5,533 nucleotides of DNA, taken from assembly GCA_002411085.1 (NCBI GenBank), contig DHQK01000175.1:1-5533 (forward strand), given 5' to 3'. A program made the translations under genes and the position numbers. The notes beneath the pieces were generated by a model, which had not been told where the DNA came from, did no database searches, and was given only the letters and a program-made list of their open reading frames with translations. Shown here in pieces: positions 1-4,745 of the stretch; position 1 is the first letter of the stretch, and each line of letters starts with the position of its first letter. The DNA is from Marinilabilia sp. UBA5340 (lineage in GTDB: Bacteria; Bacteroidota; Bacteroidia; Bacteroidales; Marinilabiliaceae).

Positions 1-170
1 CGAGGAAGTCTCCAACAATTTGCGAGAAAACAATAATCCCACGTCCTGTGACGGGGCTAATCTCAAACACTCACTCAACCCTCAACCTTAACCTCAGTCT
101 CAACCGCTCATCCCTGATTCGTCAACCCAAACCTCCCTCCTGCCCATTTTTATTTTCCCCGCCTTATGTT
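1..170. other. Intergenic region upstream of thrS, no supportable gene
   Basis: No start codon, conserved protein or tRNA is recognisable. Short open stretches run in from the left edge (one plus-strand frame stops at 34-36, another at 86-88), so the tail of an upstream gene cannot be excluded, but nothing in the translations is recognisable. A small hairpin sits at 42-53 (CGTC/GACG with a CTGT loop). From about 61 to 165 the plus strand is very poor in G and contains three exact CTCAACC heptamers (74-80, 81-87, 99-105), followed by a pyrimidine-rich run into the thrS promoter. Confidence 0.6.
61..110. repeat. Degenerate period-7 low-complexity tract (CTCAACC units)
   Basis: The units CTCAACC at 74-80, 81-87 and 99-105 are exact copies, with degenerate TTAACC- and TCAGT-like units between them. 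Read on the minus strand the unit is GGTTGAG. A related period-7 tract of TTAGAGG-like units occurs between rpmI and rplT, and an ACTC-spaced tract precedes the dapB promoter. The function is unknown. Confidence 0.5.
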
Positions 171-178
171 TATCTTTG
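171..178 (+). promoter_or_regulatory. thrS promoter, Bacteroidota-type -7 box
   Basis: TATCTTTG matches the TAnnTTTG -7 consensus used by the Bacteroidota primary sigma factor. No clear TTG-type -33 box is seen 19-21 nt upstream, only a T-rich stretch at 147-156. The inferred transcription start is near 183-187, giving a leader of about 25 nt before the ATG at 209. An identical box precedes dapB. Confidence 0.7.
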
Positions 179-208
179 CACGTTCGAAAAAGACTAAACA
201 AAGAAATA

Positions 209-2155
209 ATGATAAAAATAACATTACCTGACCAATCGGTACGTGAATATGCGGAAGGAATCACAGGTGAAGAAATCGCCCGTGACATCAGTCCCCGCCT
301 GGCCAAAGAAGTACTGGCCATCACAGTGAACGATCAGTTGTACGATCTTCACAGACCGATTAACGAAGATGCCAACATAAAACTACATAAGTGGGAAGAT
401 GCGGAAGGCAAACATGCATTCTGGCACTCATCAGCCCACCTTTTGGCCGAAGCATTGGAAGCCCTTTATCCAGGGATCAAATTTGGCATTGGCCCGGCTA
501 TCGAAAATGGTTTCTATTACGATGTAGATCCGGGAGACCGGGTGATCACAGATGCCGACCTGCCAAAAATTGAGAAAAAAATGCAGGAACTGGCCCGCCA
601 GAAAATGGAATATCAAAGACGGGAAGTCTCCAAACAAGAAGCCGTCGCATTTTTCGAAGAAAAAGGCGATCCCTATAAGGTAGAACTCATCAGCGAGTTG
701 GAAGACGGCACCATCACTTTTTATGAACAGGGCAATTTCACTGACCTTTGTCGCGGCCCGCACCTTCCCAATACAGCCCCCATCAAGGCCATCAAACTTC
801 TCAGCATTGCAGGAGCCTACTGGCGTGGAGATGAAAACCGCAAACAGCTTACCCGTATTTATGGAATCTCTTTCCCAAAACAAAAATTATTGGAAGAGCA
901 TTTGCAAAAGCTCGAAGAAGCTGCCAAGCGTGATCATCGAAAACTAGGTAAAGAGCTCGAACTTTTCGCTTTTTCGCAACGCGTAGGTCAGGGATTACCT
1001 TTGTGGCTTCCCAAAGGGGCAAAATTGCGTGAACGTTTGGAAAATTTCCTGAAAAAGGTTCAGGTAAAATATGGCTACGAACAGGTAATAACACCCCACA
1101 TAGGTCAGAAAGAGTTGTATGAAACCTCCGGACACTATGCAAAATACGGAGCCGACTCCTTTCAACCCATCAACACTCCTGCCGAGGGCGAGGAATTCCT
1201 GCTGAAACCCATGAATTGTCCGCATCATTGCGAGATTTATAATGTTAAACCGCACTCATACAGAGATCTTCCAATACGTTTTGCGGAATTTGGCACTGTG
1301 TATCGCTATGAACAAAGTGGAGAACTCCATGGTTTAACACGGGTACGCGGATTCACACAGGACGATGCCCACATTTTCTGTCGCCCGGATCAGTTGAAAG
1401 ATGAATTCAAGAAAGTAATTGACATTATCTTTTACATTTTCAAGGCGCTGGATTTCAACGACTATATTGCCCAGATTTCTTTGCGCGATCCCAACAACAC
1501 AGAGAAATACATCGGTTCGGACGAAAACTGGGAAAAAGCCGAAAAAGCAATTATTGAAGCGTGCGACGAAAAAGGTCTGGAGACTGTAGTGGAAACAGGC
1601 GAGGCAGCATTTTATGGCCCCAAGCTTGATTTTATGGTACGGGATGCCATCGGACGTAAATGGCAGCTAGGGACGATTCAGGTAGATTATAACTTGCCAG
1701 AACGCTTCAATTTGGAATACATAGGACAGGACAACCAAAAACATCGTCCGATAATGATTCACAGAGCCCCTTTTGGTAGTATGGAGCGTTTTGTTGCAGT
1801 ATTAATTGAACACACAGCCGGGAAATTCCCCTTGTGGCTCACTCCGGAACAGGCAGTAATACTGCCTATCAGCGAAAAATACAATGAATACGCAAAAAAT
1901 GTTTCAAATTTCCTGAATAATTCCGATATTCGCGCCGTGTTAGATGAGCGTAATGAGAAGATAGGTAAAAAGATACGCGACAATGAGTTGAAACGCATTC
2001 CTTACCTGTTGATCGTAGGCGAGAAAGAAGCAGAAAACAATCAGGTTTCTGTTCGTCGCCAGGGAGAAGGAGATCAAGGAGTTATGACACTGGAAGAATT
2101 TGCTCAATTCATCAAAAATGAAGAGCAAAAGCTATTGGAAGAAATCGAAAAATAA
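209..2155 (+). CDS. thrS: Threonyl-tRNA synthetase
   Basis: Class II synthetase that charges tRNA-Thr with threonine in the cytoplasm. At 648 aa it is a usual full length. An N-terminal TGS domain (about residues 1-62) is followed by the editing domain, with its metal-site-like motifs HSSAH (H73, H77) and CRGPH (C181, H185), which hydrolyses mischarged Ser-tRNA-Thr. The catalytic core has MNCPHH with zinc ligand C337, the motif-2 region around FGTVYRYE, H388 in QDDAH, and H518 in IHRAPFGSMERF (motif 3). These correspond to E. coli C334, H385 and H511. The C-terminal anticodon-binding domain starts near PLWLTPEQ. I chose the ATG at 209 because the protein then begins directly with the TGS strand MIKITLPD. 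A longer reading from the TTG at 176 would start inside the -7 promoter box. The leader is A-rich with no Shine-Dalgarno. First gene of the thrS-infC-rpmI-rplT cluster. Confidence 0.97.
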   Translation: MIKITLPDQSVREYAEGITGEEIARDISPRLAKEVLAITVNDQLYDLHRPINEDANIKLHKWEDAEGKHAFWHSSAHLLAEALEALYPGIKFGIGPAIENGFYYDVDPGDRVITDADLPKIEKKMQELARQKMEYQRREVSKQEAVAFFEEKGDPYKVELISELEDGTITFYEQGNFTDLCRGPHLPNTAPIKAIKLLSIAGAYWRGDENRKQLTRIYGISFPKQKLLEEHLQKLEEAAKRDHRKLGKELELFAFSQRVGQGLPLWLPKGAKLRERLENFLKKVQVKYGYEQVITPHIGQKELYETSGHYAKYGADSFQPINTPAEGEEFLLKPMNCPHHCEIYNVKPHSYRDLPIRFAEFGTVYRYEQSGELHGLTRVRGFTQDDAHIFCRPDQLKDEFKKVIDIIFYIFKALDFNDYIAQISLRDPNNTEKYIGSDENWEKAEKAIIEACDEKGLETVVETGEAAFYGPKLDFMVRDAIGRKWQLGTIQVDYNLPERFNLEYIGQDNQKHRPIMIHRAPFGSMERFVAVLIEHTAGKFPLWLTPEQAVILPISEKYNEYAKNVSNFLNNSDIRAVLDERNEKIGKKIRDNELKRIPYLLIVGEKEAENNQVSVRRQGEGDQGVMTLEEFAQFIKNEEQKLLEEIEK

Positions 2156-2174
2156 GTCCTCTGTAAAGAAGGAC
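2156..2174 (+). other. Small hairpin after the thrS stop
   Basis: GTCCT (2156-2160) pairs with AGGAC (2170-2174) around a 9-nt loop, immediately after the thrS stop. No T-run follows, so it is not a convincing intrinsic terminator. It may be a minor mRNA-processing or stability element, or chance. Transcription is likely to continue into infC. Confidence 0.25.
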
Positions 2175-2216
2175 ATAAAATAAATTAACCAAATCGAATT
2201 GTTTAACTAAAAGTAA

Positions 2217-2222
2217 AGGAGG
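2217..2222 (+). promoter_or_regulatory. Strong Shine-Dalgarno of infC
   Basis: AGGAGG (within AAAGGAGG, 2215-2222) lies 8 nt before the ATA codon at 2231. The other genes here (thrS, rpmI, rplT, dapB) have no such site, as is common in Bacteroidota. This site therefore decides the infC start: the first in-frame ATG (2372) would remove most of the IF3 N-terminal domain and has no comparable upstream site. Confidence 0.7.
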
Positions 2223-2230
2223 GTTTAGAT

Positions 2231-2785
2231 ATAGGAAGACCAAGAAAAAATACCGGACGAAACCCCAAAGATGAACTCAGGTACAGGACCAATCGCCAAA
2301 TCCGCGTTCCTCAGGTACGACTGGTAGGCGATAACATTGAGAATCCGGGGGTTTACCCGACACAGGAAGCCATGAAAATGGCTGATGAGCTGGAATTGGA
2401 TTTGGTAGAAATTTCTCCAAAAGCCGATCCACCGGTATGTCGGGTTACTGATTATCAAAAGTTCCTCTATCAACAAAAGAAGAAACAAAAGGAACAAAAG
2501 CAGAAATCTGTTCAGGTTTCGGTGAAGGAAGTCAGATTTGGCCCCAATACCGATGAACATGATTACAACTTTAAACTGAAACATGCTGAAGGCTTCCTCA
2601 ATAATGGCGATAAAGTGAAAGCTTTCGTATTCTTCAAAGGACGAAGTATCCTGTTTAAGGAAAAAGGCGAAATTCTGTTGCTTCGTCTGGCACAGGATCT
2701 TGAAGAAGTAGGAAAAGTGGAACAGTTGCCCAAACTGGAAGGAAAACGCATGACCATGTTTCTTTCGCCCAAAAAGAAAAAATAG
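2231..2785 (+). CDS. infC: Translation initiation factor IF-3, probable AUA start
   Basis: IF3 binds the 30S subunit, prevents premature 50S joining and checks the start codon and initiator tRNA. From the ATA at 2231 the product is 184 aa, close to E. coli IF3 (180 aa). The N-terminal domain spans about residues 17-82, with RTNRQIRVPQVRLVGDN and DLVEISPKADPPVCRVTDY. A Lys/Gln-rich linker helix follows (about 79-92), then the C-terminal domain from VKEVRFGPNTDEHDYNFKLK, with FLNNGDKVK and FFKGRSILF. No ATG or GTG lies in frame between the upstream stop at 2204-2206 and the N-terminal domain; the first ATG (2372, residue 48) would truncate it. ATA with AGGAGG 8 nt upstream is the best start. 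infC is known for non-canonical starts (AUU in E. coli) used for self-repression. It lies 75 nt after thrS and 32 nt before rpmI. Identity is near certain; the start codon is inferred. Confidence 0.93.
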   Translation: MGRPRKNTGRNPKDELRYRTNRQIRVPQVRLVGDNIENPGVYPTQEAMKMADELELDLVEISPKADPPVCRVTDYQKFLYQQKKKQKEQKQKSVQVSVKEVRFGPNTDEHDYNFKLKHAEGFLNNGDKVKAFVFFKGRSILFKEKGEILLLRLAQDLEEVGKVEQLPKLEGKRMTMFLSPKKKK

Positions 2786-2817
2786 TTGTCTATTTTTTGA
2801 ACTAAATATATAGAGCA

Positions 2818-3015
2818 ATGCCAAAAATGAAGACGAATTCCAGTGCCAAGAAGCGTTTTTCAATCACTGGAAGCGGTAAAATCAAGCGTAAACACGCTTA
2901 CAAAAGTCACATTCTGACTAAAAAGGCAACCAAAAGAAAGCGGAACCTGACTTATTTCGGTGAGGTGCACAAAGCTGACCGTAACAACGTGAAGCTGCAG
3001 CTTGCAATGAAGTAA
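2818..3015 (+). CDS. rpmI: 50S ribosomal protein L35
   Basis: Small, very basic protein of the large ribosomal subunit, 65 aa, the usual length for bL35. It opens with the family signature MPKMKTNSSAKKRF, followed by SGKIKRKHAYKSH and the KKATKRKRNL segment typical of L35, and ends in a Lys/Asn-rich tail. Position between infC and rplT is the classical arrangement. The ATG at 2818 follows an A/T-rich 32-nt spacer without a Shine-Dalgarno, so it may depend on upstream translation or on unstructured leader sequence. The gap after it to rplT is unusually long (175 nt) and carries separate sequence features. Confidence 0.97.
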   Translation: MPKMKTNSSAKKRFSITGSGKIKRKHAYKSHILTKKATKRKRNLTYFGEVHKADRNNVKLQLAMK

Positions 3016-3023
3016 GACCGTTA

Positions 3024-3054
3024 TTAGAGGTTAGAAGTTAGAGATCAGAGATTA
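3024..3054 (+). repeat. Period-7 tandem tract between rpmI and rplT
   Basis: Four consecutive heptamers, TTAGAGG (3024-3030), TTAGAAG (3031-3037), TTAGAGA (3038-3044) and TCAGAGA (3045-3051), are followed by TTA. The period is exactly 7 with substitutions only. The tract starts 8 nt after the rpmI stop, inside the operon. Its unit resembles the reverse complement of the tract upstream of thrS. Function unknown. Confidence 0.6.
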
Positions 3055-3129
3055 AAAAAATGTCTATTGTATTGAAAACTTCTCTACATCTAAAAAAAGT
3101 AGTTGCTTAAAGAATTATTTTTAATTACT

Positions 3130-3175
3130 GAATGACTTAGCTGAAAGAGCCCGCAGAAAGGGACGCTAACCATTC
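3130..3175 (+). promoter_or_regulatory. Irregular hairpin before rplT, candidate L20 leader
   Basis: The outer stem GAATG (3130-3134)/CATTC (3171-3175) is followed, across an AC/C internal loop, by TTAGC (3137-3141)/GCTAA (3165-3169). Inside these, CCC (3150-3152) can pair with GGG (3160-3162). The hairpin ends 15 nt before the rplT ATG. L20 represses its own operon in E. coli and B. subtilis by binding an mRNA mimic of its 23S site, so this position is suggestive. From memory, the strand GGGACGCTAACCAT resembles the GGGGCUAAACCAU strand of the E. coli 23S L20-binding region. The pairing is seen in the sequence; the function is inferred. Confidence 0.4.
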
Positions 3176-3190
3176 TAAAAAACAGTAAAA

Positions 3191-3544
3191 ATGCCTAGAT
3201 CAGTAAACACTGTTGCTTCAAGAGCACGAAGAAAAAGGGTGATGAAATTCACCAAAGGGTATTTTGGCCGTCGTAAAAACGTATGGACAGTAGCCAAAAA
3301 CGCCTGGGAAAAGGGTATGCTTTATGCTTACCGCGACCGCAAAGCCAAGAAAAGAAACTTTCGTTCATTGTGGATTCAGCGTATCAACGCTGCTGCCCGG
3401 TTGGAAGGTATTTCCTACAGTCGCCTGATGGGAATGATGAAAGAACAAAACATCGACATCAACCGTAAGGTTCTTGCCGACCTGGCCGTTAACCATCCTG
3501 ATGCTTTCAAAGCTGTGGTAAAAAAAGCCATGAACAAGAACTAA
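3191..3544 (+). CDS. rplT: 50S ribosomal protein L20
   Basis: Large-subunit protein essential for early 50S assembly and, in several bacteria, translational repressor of its own operon. The product is 117 aa, the normal bL20 length. The N-terminal basic extension (about residues 1-58) carries MPRSVNTVASRARRKRVMK, the KGYFGRRKNVW segment and YRDRKAKKRNFRSLWIQRIN. The globular C-terminal part includes AAARLEGISYSRLMGMMK and ends in the helix DAFKAVVKKAMNKN. The ATG at 3191 is preceded by an A-rich stretch with no Shine-Dalgarno. It is the last gene of the cluster: a strong intrinsic terminator begins 20 nt after the stop. A long leader with a possible regulatory hairpin lies upstream, which may uncouple it from rpmI or let it be controlled separately. 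Confidence 0.98.
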   Translation: MPRSVNTVASRARRKRVMKFTKGYFGRRKNVWTVAKNAWEKGMLYAYRDRKAKKRNFRSLWIQRINAAARLEGISYSRLMGMMKEQNIDINRKVLADLAVNHPDAFKAVVKKAMNKN

Positions 3545-3563
3545 ACGTTCAGATAACAGTATT

Positions 3564-3601
3564 AAAGCCCGCAATCATTTTTTTGATTGCGGGCTTTTTT
3601 T
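3564..3601 (+). terminator. Intrinsic terminator after rplT
   Basis: A perfect 14-bp stem, AAAGCCCGCAATCA (3564-3577) with TGATTGCGGGCTTT (3584-3597), encloses a loop of six T, and the T-run continues to 3601. It starts 20 nt after the rplT stop and ends the thrS-infC-rpmI-rplT unit. The opposite strand lacks a proper T-run after the stem, so it acts mainly on plus-strand transcripts. Confidence 0.95.
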
Positions 3602-3604
3602 CTG

Positions 3605-3752
3605 CCCCTCGATTCCGATCGAGGGGTTGTTTCTCCGTCGTCTCCTGACGACAAAATAACAAGTTTAAGAAGGGTTCTTTTTTTCAGAACATCTCGATTT
3701 TTTTTCTCGTCAGACACGAGGGACTATAAACCCCTCGATCGGAATCGAGGGG
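3605..3752. repeat. REPIN-like element: two inverted double-hairpin units
   Basis: The left unit is a 22-bp palindrome at 3605-3626 (stem CCCCTCGAT/ATCGAGGGG, loop TCCG), a 10-nt gap, then hairpin 3637-3652 (GTCGTC/GACGAC). The right unit is its mirror: hairpin 3706-3720 (CTCGT/ACGAG), a 10-nt gap, then palindrome 3731-3752, the exact reverse complement of the left palindrome. About 50 bp lie between the units, with a small GTTCT/AGAAC hairpin at 3674-3690. The two inner hairpins differ by a G:C to C:G swap that keeps the pairing. The architecture resembles REPIN/MITE repeats; no transposase is present. The element follows the rplT terminator directly. Confidence 0.65.
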
Positions 3753-3812
3753 TAGGATCCACAATAGCAAAAAGACTTTTAAAACTTAAAACATCTACTG
3801 TACATTGGTTCA

Positions 3813-3998
3813 AGCCCCCGGAGGCGGGCGACAGTATGGTAACAATCCCCACAAATCAACAAGAAAAAGCCACGGCAGTGGTGACACTTTTTCCTCAGGC
3901 AATGCAGTTAATACCACCATCCAAATCTGTCACCACTGCCGTGGCTAAGTCTCTATGTTATTGAAGATTTTTACCATACTGCCACCCCTGCCGGGGCT
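3813..3998. repeat. Fold-back element with nested inverted repeats
   Basis: The innermost arms are a perfect 19-bp inverted repeat, AGCCACGGCAGTGGTGACA (3868-3886) and its complement at 3928-3946, around a 41-nt loop. Further out, CAGTATGGTAA (3832-3842) pairs with TTACCATACTG (3971-3981), and GC-rich hairpins at the outer ends (about 3814-3829 and 3985-3996) are diverged inverted copies. The spacers between inner and outer repeats are equal within one base, so the whole is one inverted duplication with arms of about 74 and 71 bp. It has no convincing coding content. It is probably a MITE-like element or a structured RNA, which the sequence alone cannot separate. Confidence 0.6.
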
Positions 3999-4540
3999 GT
4001 ATGAACTTAGTGTGAGGTTGCCTTTGTTTTCTCGGTTTTCTCTGATGATTAGTGAATTAAAACAGATGGGGAGCTGCGATAGAAATTGTCTGTTCTGCCA
4101 CAGCTTCACAGCTTCTTACCTGTTCCTAATATTTTCTCTACCGCGAATCATTGTCGTGTGGATTTGGAATTCCACACGGACGAAGATAGAGCAATATACG
4201 GTATCTAGAGAATATGATGACCAAAAACACTAATAATTGGTCATTACGATAACTTCTTCTCTGACTTCAAGCTTGTGAAAACGTGGTAGGGACTTCTTCA
4301 AGTCAGTACAAACGGATATCACCAATACATTCATGAGATTAGCACCCGTGCTTTAGTCGGGTAATTTCAATTAGCTGGTTAATTGGATTATAGCCGGCTT
4401 CTCTGACATTATTACAAATCATTGAAGAATGGGAAGCAACCTGAAGCGGGCCAAAAAACTTTAAGGAGGACTACTTCTGGTCACCATACTTAAGCATGGT
4501 GCTATTCTAATAATGAAATTCCGGCCCTTTTCCTAAGAAC
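3999..4540. other. Gene-less, hairpin-rich stretch of unknown nature
   Basis: No frame on either strand gives a recognisable protein. A 92-codon plus-strand open frame (3955-4233) has no family resemblance and begins inside the fold-back element. Hairpins seen: CGTGTGGA/TCCACACG (4155-4178); ATGACCAA/TTGGTCAT (4217-4244); an 11-bp inverted repeat with one mismatch (4261-4271/4296-4306); ACCCG/CGGGT (4344-4362); CAATTA/TAATTG (4368-4385); and the near-palindrome 4482-4501 (CACCAT/ATGGTG arms). CTTCTCTGAC occurs twice (4256-4265, 4398-4407) and ACAGCTTC twice in tandem (4100-4115). It could be a decayed mobile element or a structured non-coding region. Confidence 0.45.
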
Positions 4541-4690
4541 TAACAATTCTTACCCTTCCCCTTTCTCCCATCCTACCCTCTCACCATCCAAGCTTTCTAC
4601 CCTCTCAACCATTCTGCTCCATGCACCTCAACCCACTAAAGAAACTCCAACTCGAAACCCGGAACTCAAAACTCATCAACTCGCCATCTT
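4541..4690. repeat. G-poor low-complexity tract upstream of dapB promoter
   Basis: This stretch is rich in C, T and A and nearly free of G on the plus strand. TACCCTCTCA followed by (A)CCAT occurs twice, at 4574-4587 and 4598-4612. From 4644 to 4682 the word ACTC recurs at 4644, 4650, 4664, 4671 and 4679, with ACCC at 4657, giving a period of about 7. Together with the tract before thrS it is one of two such G-poor tracts directly upstream of a TATCTTTG promoter. Function unknown. Confidence 0.5.
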
Positions 4691-4702
4691 ATCATATTTT
4701 GT

Positions 4703-4710
4703 TATCTTTG
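4703..4710 (+). promoter_or_regulatory. dapB promoter, Bacteroidota-type -7 box
   Basis: TATCTTTG matches TAnnTTTG and is identical to the thrS box. A TTTG at 4698-4701 is too close to serve as the -33 element, and no clear -33 box is visible 19-21 nt upstream. Transcription is inferred to start near 4716, leaving a leader of about 30 nt before the ATG at 4746. Confidence 0.7.
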
Positions 4711-4745
4711 TGATTCAACGATCAAAAATCACAAAACCTTACAAT

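Noticed and set aside
176..208. An 11-residue N-terminal extension of ThrS from a TTG codon at 176.
   Set aside because: The TTG lies inside the TATCTTTG -7 promoter box, so it would not be transcribed; the TGS domain begins cleanly at the ATG at 209.
431..883. 150-codon minus-strand open frame opposite thrS, and other minus-strand frames opposite thrS and infC (for example 2225-2863).
   Set aside because: They are antisense shadows of well-identified genes, with no recognisable domains of their own.
2156..2174. A terminator between thrS and infC.
   Set aside because: The stem is only 5 bp and no T-run follows, so it does not look like an intrinsic terminator.
3587..3964. 125-codon plus-strand open frame after rplT.
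   Set aside because: It begins in the terminator stem, runs through two inverted-repeat elements, and its translation has no recognisable domain or gene-like composition.
3955..4233. 92-codon plus-strand open frame.
   Set aside because: It starts within the fold-back element, shows no family signature, and has no supporting promoter or leader.
3605..4510. A CRISPR array, because of several regularly placed palindromes.
   Set aside because: The palindromes are inverted pairs of differing sequence, not direct repeats separated by uniform spacers, and no cas gene is present.
4463..4536. Possible micro-gene: AAGGAGG at 4463-4469 followed 7 nt later by a CTG (4477) with a 19-codon open frame to a stop.
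   Set aside because: The Shine-Dalgarno match is good, but a CTG start, a tiny product and the location in repeat-rich sequence of a phylum that rarely uses such sites make chance more likely.
4710..4745. A 12-residue extension of DapB from a GTG at 4710.
   Set aside because: The codon overlaps the last base of the -7 box, and the Rossmann strand MKIALIGYG begins at the ATG at 4746.
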